NCBI GenBank assembly: GCA_002773975.1
Contig: PEZR01000062.1
Location: 1-6,265, forward strand
DNA length: 6,265 nucleotides
DNA from: Bdellovibrio sp. CG10_big_fil_rev_8_21_14_0_10_47_8
Lineage (GTDB): Bacteria > Bdellovibrionota > Bdellovibrionia > Bdellovibrionales > Bdellovibrionaceae
Direction: 5' to 3'
Each line of letters opens with the position of its first letter. Position 1 is the stretch's first letter. Position numbers and translations under genes: made by a program. Below the pieces are notes generated by a model that searched no databases, had not been told where the DNA came from, and saw only the letters and a list, made by a program, of their open reading frames with translations. Shown piece after piece: positions 1-6,131 of the stretch.

Positions 1-1945
1 GTGGTTTCCTCAGTCCCAATGTCACGCTGGTATCTTTGTCCACGCGGCCTGTGGTGTGGTCCGAATAGTTTGCATTGTAATAGCCCAATTTTCCACTCCA
101 AGACATGTTCCAAACCCAGGGGGCCATATAAGTCACCCCGAGGTCGTAACGATTGTAACGAGAATTCGCACCCTCGGCGCTATTGATGGAATATCCCACT
201 TCCCCAATCCAAGCGCGGGTCTTCTTGGCGTCTTGGAAAAAAGTTTGAGCGGTGCTCAACGTATACTTCATAGCGGTTTGGTTGTCATCGGCGGAGGTCA
301 GCGCCAGCAGTGAGTTGTCTTTACGAATCTCCAGTGAATAGGTCGAAAACCAGTCATCGCTCATAACAAAAGTATGACCTGACTGCAGAAAATAAGAGTA
401 CACAATGGCTTCGCGTTCGCCCTGTGTATCCGCGTTCATATAGATCGTCTCTGTCCCCGGGGTAACGCTTCCCTGATAGGGTTTTCCAAGAGCCTTGCCT
501 TTGAGCTTATAAGGCAAGGTGACGTTGATCACGAGGGGATCTGTATTTTGAAACTCTTTGTAGGCAGCCATATTTTTATCCGTCGAGTACATATCACTGA
601 CGGCGAGAACGGCCGAGAACTCACGAGTGGTGGTATAGATGGAACGGTATTCAACAGTTCCACCATAGGTCCAACGATAGCCTTCGAGATCTGTTGGATT
701 GCCGTCCACTTGAGAATTAGAGACAGACAAAATATTTGAATCGTAGATCAGGCCAAGGCTTGCGCTCAGAATGAATTTTTTCTGCTGTTCCTTTTTAAAG
801 GCCATCACGTTGGCAATTTGTTCAATGTAAGCCTCGGCCTGTCGGTCCAAAGCGGGGTCCGATGATTGATCGAGAACATATTCAAACTCAGCCTTTGCTG
901 AATCATAATTTTCTTTTTGAAAATAAATAATTCCTGAGAAAAATCCAGACGAAGGACTCAGAGATTTGTCGTTGGCGGCTTTGACTTCGTTCATTTTTGT
1001 CAATGAACGATCCAGGTCTTTCAGTCGTAGGTAGTTCAGACCAATGTAGTAATTCCGTTCGACAGGGTTGATGTCCCCACCTTGTGCTAACTTCAGAGTC
1101 ACCAAGGACTGATTGTACTTGTCGATTTTATAGAGACAGACGCCATATTGATAATAGAAGGTAGAATTTTTGGGATCGAGGTCAGCGGCTTTAGAAAATT
1201 TCTCGGAGGCCTCTGGGTATTTTGATTCTTGATAGAGCTTAAGCCCCTCGGCTGCAATATCTTTGGCGGCCTTCTGTCGTCTTGCCCTCTCATTGGGGCC
1301 CAGTGAAGAAAATTGATTTTTTAAATCAGCCAATCGTTTTGTTTCAAGGGTCTCTAATCTTTGGCGATCAGCCTCGTTATTGGCGTTAGCTTCAAGAAGA
1401 GCTTGGAGCTCGTTGTCTCGGTTGGCTTTGGCCTGGGCCTCTAAAGCCGCTCGATCGGGACTGACTTTGTCCATCCGTAAACGACGATATTCATCATAGG
1501 CGGCAATGGCTTGGTCCTTATTGTCGTAAACAGTGATTGCTTGTAGGTCTTTTCCTTCGGAGCGAATAAAGAACGGTTTCCGTGTCAGGGTTCCACTCTG
1601 AATAAGCTCTTCAATTTTGGCCAGTTGATCATTGGTGGTGCCCAGGCTCTGTGGCGCCAGATAGATCTCAGGGGTTGCGGCTCGCTCACCCCAGGATAAG
1701 GAATAATATCCAACAAACATTCCTGAGTTCTCAGCGCTCTCGGTCACTTCAATGCGAGCAATTTTTTTTGTAATTACATCTCGCAAGACCAAATTTCCGG
1801 AATCAACGACGGATGGACTTTTGTTCCATGCCTTAGAAGCATATTCCAGACGAATTTTTTTTCTGGTGTCCACTTTGACTTGAGCAAAGGCGGAGTAGAT
1901 TGAAAGAAAAACGACGGCGGATACAAAGATGTTCAATCGAAGCAC
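1..1945 (-). CDS. TPR-repeat protein with predicted C-terminal outer-membrane beta-barrel (partial, C-terminus off left edge)
   Basis: Six hundred and forty-eight codons are open from GTG 1945 to the window edge without a stop, so the C-terminus is missing. The GTG is chosen because AGGAG lies five bases upstream and the first 21 residues form a clean signal peptide ending in SAFA before QVKV. Residues 25-125 look beta-rich and contain a TESAENSGMFVGYY segment, like the edge of an Ig-like sandwich. Residues 155-235 are charged and helical, probably a coiled coil. Residues 227-366 carry about four TPR-like units (for example GLKLYQESKYPEASEKF, then ADLDPKN). From residue 390 the pattern changes to alternating amphipathic strands starting with LGLIYDSNIL, typical of an outer-membrane barrel. 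The TPR-then-barrel order resembles SLAM/DUF560-type proteins, but that assignment is inference. Expected location: outer membrane with TPRs in the periplasm. It follows the FecR gene by 43 bp, probably in one operon. Exact function unknown. Confidence 0.82.
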   Translation of the reverse strand, partial: MLRLNIFVSAVVFLSIYSAFAQVKVDTRKKIRLEYASKAWNKSPSVVDSGNLVLRDVITKKIARIEVTESAENSGMFVGYYSLSWGERAATPEIYLAPQSLGTTNDQLAKIEELIQSGTLTRKPFFIRSEGKDLQAITVYDNKDQAIAAYDEYRRLRMDKVSPDRAALEAQAKANRDNELQALLEANANNEADRQRLETLETKRLADLKNQFSSLGPNERARRQKAAKDIAAEGLKLYQESKYPEASEKFSKAADLDPKNSTFYYQYGVCLYKIDKYNQSLVTLKLAQGGDINPVERNYYIGLNYLRLKDLDRSLTKMNEVKAANDKSLSPSSGFFSGIIYFQKENYDSAKAEFEYVLDQSSDPALDRQAEAYIEQIANVMAFKKEQQKKFILSASLGLIYDSNILSVSNSQVDGNPTDLEGYRWTYGGTVEYRSIYTTTREFSAVLAVSDMYSTDKNMAAYKEFQNTDPLVINVTLPYKLKGKALGKPYQGSVTPGTETIYMNADTQGEREAIVYSYFLQSGHTFVMSDDWFSTYSLEIRKDNSLLALTSADDNQTAMKYTLSTAQTFFQDAKKTRAWIGEVGYSINSAEGANSRYNRYDLGVTYMAPWVWNMSWSGKLGYYNANYSDHTTGRVDKDTSVTLGLRKP

Positions 1946-1977
1946 AGTTTCTCCTCTGAAAATGCTGTGCTTCGATT
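1935..1977 (-). promoter_or_regulatory. Perfect 13-bp inverted repeat over the translation start of the barrel gene
   Basis: AATCGAAGCACAG at 1935-1947 and CTGTGCTTCGATT at 1965-1977 are exact reverse complements, separated by 17 bases. In the minus-strand transcript this forms a 13-bp stem whose loop holds the AGGAG ribosome site and whose 3' arm contains the GUG start codon and the next codons. There is no U-run after the stem, so it does not look like an intrinsic terminator. Its position between two co-oriented genes suggests translational control of the downstream gene, or an mRNA stability element. A protein-binding DNA palindrome is a less likely alternative. The repeat is directly visible; the role is inferred. 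Confidence 0.7.
1951..1955 (-). promoter_or_regulatory. Shine-Dalgarno AGGAG of the TPR/barrel gene
   Basis: On the minus strand AGGAG is followed by AAACT and then GTG (1945-1943). This near-ideal spacing decides the non-ATG start, as no in-frame ATG lies close by. The site falls in the loop of the 13-bp inverted repeat described separately. Confidence 0.75.
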
Positions 1978-1988
1978 ATATGCAATCT

Positions 1989-3281
1989 CTACTGTGGTGC
2001 CAAAATAATTGTCGTTTTTGTTTTCATATTGTTGCGAATAGCATCACCCAAAAATGGATTAGGCGTTGGTGCCACCACTGGAGCAGTGACTGGATTGAAC
2101 GAAGGTCCAACTGGAGGTGGGGGCATATTCAAGTTGTTACTCAAAGCTGGACCTAGGTCTTTTGAATCCACCATCGAAGGACCTCGAGCCGGCGCTCCAC
2201 CAGCAGCATCTGTAGATGCTGGAGCTCTGGAGCCATCGCCTCCGCCTTTTGTGTCAGCGGATGTTGATTTGGAGCCAGAGTCTTTTTTGTCTCCAGAACC
2301 TTTATCATCTTTGGCAGCCACATCTTTTTTATCAGGAGCAGAGCCCTTATCATCTTTATTGGCGTCTTTCTTGTCGGCGGACTTTTTGTCGCCGTCCTTT
2401 TTTTCAGCATCCTGTTTGTCGCTGTCCTTCTTGTCGGCCGATTTTTTGTCACCGTCTTTTTTGTCGGCATCCTGTTTGTCGCTGTCCTTCTTGTCAGCCT
2501 CTTTTTTCTCGCCCTCTTTTTTGTCGGCATCCTGTTTGTCGGCATCCTGTTTGTCATCTGCGGAATCCTTGTCCTTGCCATCATCCTTTTTGGCCTCTTT
2601 GCCATCCGATTTCTGAGCATCACCGTTGGAAGCGGCTGTGTCGGCCTTGGATTCCGAGTTCATTTTATTCAAGTCTTCTTTGGGTACTGACTTCGGCGCT
2701 TCGGGCGTTTGTCCAAGACCAGCTTGAGTCATCTGGCCCGGCTGAACAAACACAGGGTTTTTAATCGTACCACCAGGTCCGGGTTGGCCCACGGCCACAG
2801 TTCCTGAGAAGGTGATGATTTGAGCCACTCTTGTTTGAGCGTTATAGCCAGTGATAAAGTCTGTTCCGCGAACTCCTGCGACAGCTGATGGAGTTTTGAT
2901 ATTGAACTTACTTTTGTCACCATCATATTTCTGCTCAACACTGGCGCGAACTTTTCCGTAAAGAACATTCAGTTCAACGTTCTTCTTCTTGCCATCATTT
3001 TCATATTTCTCGATGATGATTTTTGAGTCCGGAGAAATATTGATCACGTTTTTGTCCGACATCACGATTTTAGCTCGCGAGTCTGCGCCTGCTAAAATCG
3101 TGTCTCCGGCGACAACTTTTCTGCCCACTTTTGCGGCCTCTGTTTTCCCAGCCTTTGTGGTGACCTTGATGTCCCCTTTGACGACCATCATCAGACCTGA
3201 AGCATCTTCAGCGAAGGATGTCATCGGTAGGGCAAATGCCATGACCAATATTGTAAGGATTGAAATCCATCTTGTTTTCAT
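1989..3281 (-). CDS. Secreted FecR-domain protein with long Lys/Asp-rich low-complexity tail
   Basis: This 430-residue protein starts at ATG 3281 with GAGGT four bases upstream. Residues 1-24 form a signal peptide (MKTRW, a hydrophobic core, then TSFA before ED), so the protein should reach the periplasm or beyond. Residues 30-185 are a FecR domain: residues 58-70 give the AGDTILAGADSRA turn, and residues 130-142 the hallmark TPSAVAGVRGTDF. Residues 205-345 are very hydrophilic, built from DKKD, DKQDA and DKKSA units with one 20-residue tandem repeat. Residues 350-415 are Gly/Pro-rich (including MPPPPVGPSFNP), and the protein ends in KTKTTIILAPQ. Classical FecR anti-sigma regulators carry an N-terminal cytoplasmic domain and one membrane helix. 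Neither is present, and no sigma factor is adjacent, so an envelope-scaffold or ligand-binding role is more likely than sigma regulation. It lies 43 bp upstream of the barrel gene on the same strand. Family call is firm; function is unknown. Confidence 0.88.
   Translation of the reverse strand: MKTRWISILTILVMAFALPMTSFAEDASGLMMVVKGDIKVTTKAGKTEAAKVGRKVVAGDTILAGADSRAKIVMSDKNVINISPDSKIIIEKYENDGKKKNVELNVLYGKVRASVEQKYDGDKSKFNIKTPSAVAGVRGTDFITGYNAQTRVAQIITFSGTVAVGQPGPGGTIKNPVFVQPGQMTQAGLGQTPEAPKSVPKEDLNKMNSESKADTAASNGDAQKSDGKEAKKDDGKDKDSADDKQDADKQDADKKEGEKKEADKKDSDKQDADKKDGDKKSADKKDSDKQDAEKKDGDKKSADKKDANKDDKGSAPDKKDVAAKDDKGSGDKKDSGSKSTSADTKGGGDGSRAPASTDAAGGAPARGPSMVDSKDLGPALSNNLNMPPPPVGPSFNPVTAPVVAPTPNPFLGDAIRNNMKTKTTIILAPQ
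2371..2490 (-). repeat. 60-bp in-frame tandem repeat (2 copies, degenerate third) in the FecR gene
   Basis: Units 2371-2430 and 2431-2490 are 60 bp each and differ at six positions. They encode two copies of a 20-residue unit starting DKKDSDKQDA and ending DGDKKSA. The next 60 bp (2491-2550) is a decayed relative encoding KQDADKKEGEKKEADKKDSD-like residues. The period is a multiple of three, so copy-number change would alter tail length without breaking the frame. Confidence 0.8.
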
Positions 3282-3285
3282 AAGT

Positions 3286-3290
3286 ACCTC
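3286..3290 (-). promoter_or_regulatory. Shine-Dalgarno GAGGT of the FecR gene
   Basis: Minus strand GAGGT, then ACTT, then ATG at 3281. It supports the start chosen for the signal-peptide-bearing form. The 87-bp gap between the xer stop and this gene shows no convincing terminator and only poor promoter matches, so read-through from xer is possible. Confidence 0.6.
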
Positions 3291-3368
3291 GACTGCTTTC
3301 TCACAGTTAAAATCGGCATCTACGGGGTGAAACTTGATTTCTTCTCAGAATAGGACGGATTCAAATAC

Positions 3369-4292
3369 TCATTTTGAGATGTTCTTTTTTTGAGAAAGCG
3401 GATGGTGCTTCTCCAGCGTTCGAGCCAGCTGGTCGACCCCCAGATGCAGGTACCTTTCGGTGGCCTGCAGGCTTTCATGCCCCAGGAGTTCCTGCAGGGT
3501 CCGGAGATTGGCTCCGCTTGCGAGCAGATGGGTGGCAAAGCTGTGGCGAAGGGTGTGGGGGTGAATGGGCCGCAAAAGCCCGGCTTTCTGGCCCCGTGAG
3601 CGGATCCACTCATAGGCCTGGCGTGGATTCAGGGCTCGCTCCCCCCAAAGAGAGGAATCTGGAGATGTCTTTTTTTGAGAGGCTTTTTTTAACATTTGGA
3701 GAGTTGTTTTGGGTAAAGCCACAAGCCTCTCTTTATTGCCTTTTCCCCGAAGTCTTAAAACCCGTTGAGCAAAGTCGACCTGTTTCCACTTGAGCTGACA
3801 GGCCTCACTGACCCGTAGACCTCCTCCATATAAAAGAAGAAACATCAGTTCTTCATCAGGTCTCTGCTGATCTTCCTCTTGATAAGACTTTAGGATCGAA
3901 ATCACCTCGTCGACCGAGATAAAGTCAGGGATTTTCTGAGCCCGTTTTGGCGAGTGGATCTGGGAGGCCAGGTCTTTCGTCAGAAGCCCCTCTCGGAAAA
4001 GATGTCCAAACAAGGACTTCAGGGTCGAGGCTTTGCGGTTACGGCTGGCCAGGCTCAATGAGCTCCAACGAAGCTGGGCTGCCCTAGCTCGCTCCAGTAG
4101 CTCAACTTCTTTGATTGAGTTCCAGGGGTTTCCAGGTAAATTTTTCCAAAAATCAGGGAATGCCTGAGATAGGTCGAGGCGATATGCGCGAAGCGTCAAT
4201 GGGGACGCAGATTCGATATTCTCCATGTATTTAAGATACTTATCTATCTCTTTGGGGAGGTTCAGATGAGTCTTTTCGGGCCCTTTGATCAT
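3369..4292 (-). CDS. xerC: Tyrosine recombinase, XerC/XerD type
   Basis: The 307-residue length is normal for XerC/XerD. The N-terminal SAM-like DNA-binding domain spans roughly residues 14-105 (IDKYLKYMENIESASPLTLRAY). The catalytic domain follows, with every active-site residue visible: R160 in GGGLRVSEA, K184 in RGKGNKERLVALP, H246 and R249 in HPHTLRHSFATHLL, H272 in LLGHESL and nucleophile Y281 in TERYLHL. Such enzymes resolve chromosome dimers at dif together with a second Xer and FtsK; those partners are not in the window. The full active site and standard length argue for a housekeeping Xer rather than a phage or integron integrase, and no attachment site or cargo is seen beside it. 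The symbol could equally be xerD, since the two are hard to tell apart by eye. ATG 4292 is the only good start, with a weak upstream ribosome site (GGGAAACAGGT). It is divergent from the sigma-54 activator. Confidence 0.92.
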   Translation of the reverse strand: MIKGPEKTHLNLPKEIDKYLKYMENIESASPLTLRAYRLDLSQAFPDFWKNLPGNPWNSIKEVELLERARAAQLRWSSLSLASRNRKASTLKSLFGHLFREGLLTKDLASQIHSPKRAQKIPDFISVDEVISILKSYQEEDQQRPDEELMFLLLYGGGLRVSEACQLKWKQVDFAQRVLRLRGKGNKERLVALPKTTLQMLKKASQKKTSPDSSLWGERALNPRQAYEWIRSRGQKAGLLRPIHPHTLRHSFATHLLASGANLRTLQELLGHESLQATERYLHLGVDQLARTLEKHHPLSQKKNISK

Positions 4293-4338
4293 ACCTGTTT
4301 CCCATTTTAGAGGCTATAGACGCCATGCAAAATTTTTC

Positions 4339-4367
4339 TTGTGTTTTGAAATATAATCAAATATATT
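4339..4367 (+). promoter_or_regulatory. Possible sigma-70 promoter of the sigma-54 activator gene
   Basis: TTGTGT at 4339-4344 and TATATT at 4362-4367 are separated by 17 bases in the AT-rich part of the divergent intergenic region (4293-4474). This would leave a leader of about 100 bases before ATG 4475. The -10 match is good and the -35 match weak. No sigma-54 -24/-12 element was found here. Confidence 0.35.
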
Positions 4368-4378
4368 GCAATGCGTAA
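4350..4378 (-). promoter_or_regulatory. Possible sigma-70 promoter of xer
   Basis: On the minus strand TATATT (4355-4350) lies 17 bases after a poor -35 match, TTACGC (4378-4373). The -10 is one arm of a perfect 6-bp inverted repeat AATATA-N6-TATATT (4350-4367), whose other arm is the -10 proposed for the divergent gene. The two promoters would overlap back to back. Weak call on sequence alone. Confidence 0.25.
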
Positions 4379-4474
4379 TGAGCATCTGGATTCGTGAAGT
4401 CGGGCGGGGTTGAAAAGGGCGTGGGGGCACGCAGCTAGATGGATTTTTGTCAGTAACCTCGAAAGGCGGAACGT

Positions 4475-5530
4475 ATGTCCAACGATAATGCATCTCCTAT
4501 TTTGCCCACACCTCAGAATTCAAAGCAGATTATGTGGCAAACCCCTGCAGCTAAAATCATCGAACAAAAACCGATCATCTACAAGTCAGATGTCATGGTT
4601 CAGTTGATGAAGATGATTGAACGAGTGGCGGCCAGCAACGCCAACATCTTGGTTTTAGGAGAGTCTGGGACAGGAAAAGAACTGATCGCGCACGCTGTGC
4701 ATGAGCGATCACAAAGAAAGAGCCGGCCTTTTGTCGCCATCAACTGTGGAGCTCTCCGCGAGACTCTGCTCGAGTCTGAACTCTTTGGACATGAAAAAGG
4801 TTCCTTTACTGGAGCTTATCAAAAGAAAATTGGATTGGCAGAAGCTGCCAGTGGTGGAACTTTGTTCTTGGATGAAATCGGAGAATTGTCTCCAGCCATT
4901 CAAGCCAAACTTCTGCGTTTCATTCAAGAAGGCGAAGTTTACCGTGTTGGTGGAAAAGACCCTGTGAAAGTAGACATCCGTTTGATCTGTGCCACCAACA
5001 GAGATTTGGAAAAAGAAGTTCAGCTCGGAAACTTCCGTGAAGACCTTTATTATCGAATCAACACGATCGTAGCCTCAGTTCCTCCTTTGCGTCGTCGTAA
5101 AGAAGACATTCCTGCTTTGGTGAATCACTTTTTGGCCGCTCACTCTCACACTTATGTGAGCCGTGGTCGTCAAATGGACGAAGAAGCGATGAAGTTGATG
5201 GTTGGTTATGACTGGCCAGGAAATATTCGTGAGTTGCAGAATGTTTGTGAACGTTTGCAGATTTTGTCTGAAGGTCACGTAATCATGTTGAATGATCTGC
5301 CAGACAATGTTCGCAGTCCCGAGAAAAAAGATGAAACGGCTGAGTACGATCCTACAATCACTTTGGGTGAGTTAGAAAAACGTTATATCTTGAAAGCATT
5401 GGGGCATTTTGACGGCAATAAAACTCAAGCGGCAAATGCTTTGGGAATCACTATCAAAACTCTCTATAATAAATTGCATGAGTACGGTGAGTTTGAAAAA
5501 TTCGCGGTTCATCAGAAGCCAGTGAAATAA
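4475..5530 (+). CDS. Sigma-54-dependent transcriptional activator (AAA+ plus Fis-type HTH), no receiver domain
   Basis: A 351-residue bacterial enhancer-binding protein that would use ATP hydrolysis to open sigma-54 RNA polymerase promoters in the cytoplasm. Visible in order: a short 37-residue leader; the AAA+ domain from about 38 to 275 with Walker A GESGTGKE (62-69), the sigma-54 contact loop GSFTGA (109-114), Walker B GTLFLDEI (128-135), sensor I ICATN (171-175), the arginine-finger segment FREDLYYRIN (187-196, R188 and R194) and sensor II WPGNIREL (247-254); and a Fis-type helix-turn-helix near 315-337 (NKTQAANALGITIKTLYNKL). Most relatives carry a response-regulator, GAF or PAS domain at the N-terminus; none fits in 37 residues, so it may be constitutive or controlled by a partner protein, as PspF is by PspA. 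ATG 4475 has AAGGCGGA just upstream. The domain call is certain; targets are unknown. It ends at the shared terminator. Confidence 0.93.
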   Translation: MSNDNASPILPTPQNSKQIMWQTPAAKIIEQKPIIYKSDVMVQLMKMIERVAASNANILVLGESGTGKELIAHAVHERSQRKSRPFVAINCGALRETLLESELFGHEKGSFTGAYQKKIGLAEAASGGTLFLDEIGELSPAIQAKLLRFIQEGEVYRVGGKDPVKVDIRLICATNRDLEKEVQLGNFREDLYYRINTIVASVPPLRRRKEDIPALVNHFLAAHSHTYVSRGRQMDEEAMKLMVGYDWPGNIRELQNVCERLQILSEGHVIMLNDLPDNVRSPEKKDETAEYDPTITLGELEKRYILKALGHFDGNKTQAANALGITIKTLYNKLHEYGEFEKFAVHQKPVK

Positions 5531-5561
5531 GAAATTGCCTTCTGTTTTCTCTCAGTTTCAA

Positions 5562-5594
5562 AAAAAACCCTCGCTACTTTGGCGAGGGTTTTTT
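5562..5594. terminator. Bidirectional intrinsic terminator between convergent genes
   Basis: CCCTCGC (5568-5574) and GCGAGGG (5582-5588) form a GC-rich 7-bp stem with a 7-base loop. It is flanked by eight A on the left and six T on the right, so a U-run follows the stem on either strand. It lies 31 bp after the sigma-54 activator stop and 32 bp beyond the stop of the convergent H1-like gene, and can end both transcripts. Confidence 0.92.
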
Positions 5595-5626
5595 GATTTT
5601 AATGCCGATGAGCAAATCTTTTGGAT

Positions 5627-6124
5627 CTAGAAATATCCTTCATCGTCTCCGTCGAGATCTTCGTCATCATCATCGTCGTCCTCTAGTTTTTCAAAGGGAT
5701 CGTCTTCTTTTTCTTCAGCCTCTTCCCATCCCTCTTCTTGGGCGCCATCGGTAGCGGCTTCTGTTTCAACCTCTTCGATCCCAGTCATTTCATCACCGAA
5801 CTCATCCAATTCGTCGATCAAAGGTTCGTGCTTAAAGATTTCAATGGCAGAAACTCCAACCACGCTGGCTTTAACTTTCGGTGACTTTTTGGGTGCTGAC
5901 TTTTTAGCGGTGGCTTTTTTGGCGGGCTTTTTCGCCGCCTTTTTAACCGTCGCTTTTTTTGCGGTTGCTTTCTTAGCTGCTTTTTTGACGGACTTTTTGG
6001 CCGTTGATTTTTTAGCAGATTTTTTTACCGCTTTTTTGACCGTCGCTTTTTTAGCCGGTTTTTGGGCGGCTTTCTTAACGGATTTTTTAGCAGTTTTTTT
6101 TGCAGATTTTTTCTTTTTTGCCAT
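5627..6124 (-). CDS. Histone H1-like Lys/Ala-rich protein with acidic C-terminal tail
   Basis: This 165-residue protein is split by charge. Residues 1-85 contain 39 lysines in AKKA, VKKA and AKKS units, like eukaryotic H1 tails and bacterial H1-like proteins (AlgP, Hc1-type), which bind DNA and help compact or regulate the nucleoid. Residues 86-103 (SVVGVSAIEIFKHEPLID) are the only ordinary-looking stretch. Residues 104-165 are acidic, with a run of six Asp at 149-154, ending DDEGYF. The protein has no arginine or cysteine. The acidic tail could shield or tune the basic DNA-binding half, or bind a basic partner; this is inference. ATG 6124 has AGGGAG (6138-6133) eight bases upstream. The lysine codons and Asp run make both strands low-complexity, so similarity searches will be composition-biased. 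It converges on the sigma-54 activator at the shared terminator. Confidence 0.8.
   Translation of the reverse strand: MAKKKKSAKKTAKKSVKKAAQKPAKKATVKKAVKKSAKKSTAKKSVKKAAKKATAKKATVKKAAKKPAKKATAKKSAPKKSPKVKASVVGVSAIEIFKHEPLIDELDEFGDEMTGIEEVETEAATDGAQEEGWEEAEEKEDDPFEKLEDDDDDDEDLDGDDEGYF
5870..6124 (-). repeat. Degenerate Lys/Ala repeat tract in the H1-like gene
   Basis: Residues 1-85 are built of imperfect 4- to 6-residue units of the KKA(A/T/V/S) kind. On the plus strand this reads as repeated GCTTTTTT-like blocks. Such tracts vary in length easily through slippage or recombination. No exact unit is repeated end to end. Confidence 0.65.
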
Positions 6125-6131
6125 AAATAAA

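Noticed and set aside
1935..1977. Reading the 13-bp inverted repeat as an intrinsic terminator or mobile-element end
   Set aside because: No U-run follows, it overlaps a ribosome site and start codon, and no second copy, transposase or target duplication is seen.
2029..2616. 195-residue plus-strand open frame rich in Ser, Leu and Phe, opposite the FecR gene
   Set aside because: It is the antisense of the Lys/Asp repeat codons; the stop-free run follows from that composition, and there is no domain or ribosome site.
2153..2623. 156-residue minus-strand frame rich in Arg, Lys, Thr and Met
   Set aside because: It is a shifted frame of the FecR low-complexity tail and lies wholly inside the real gene.
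3360..3385. Small CTCA-AAA-TGAG hairpin at the xer stop as a terminator
   Set aside because: Only four base pairs, low GC and no following T run on the minus strand.
3374..3793. 139-residue plus-strand frame opposite xer
   Set aside because: It overlaps the catalytic part of an intact tyrosine recombinase; no family features or ribosome site.
4339..4378. Possible dif site beside xer
   Set aside because: The AT-rich core is only superficially similar; two 11-bp Xer arms around a 6-bp centre could not be matched.
5627..6124. Calling the Lys-rich gene the Bdellovibrio core-histone-fold protein
   Set aside because: It lacks a histone fold; it is a low-complexity H1-tail-like protein, a different type.
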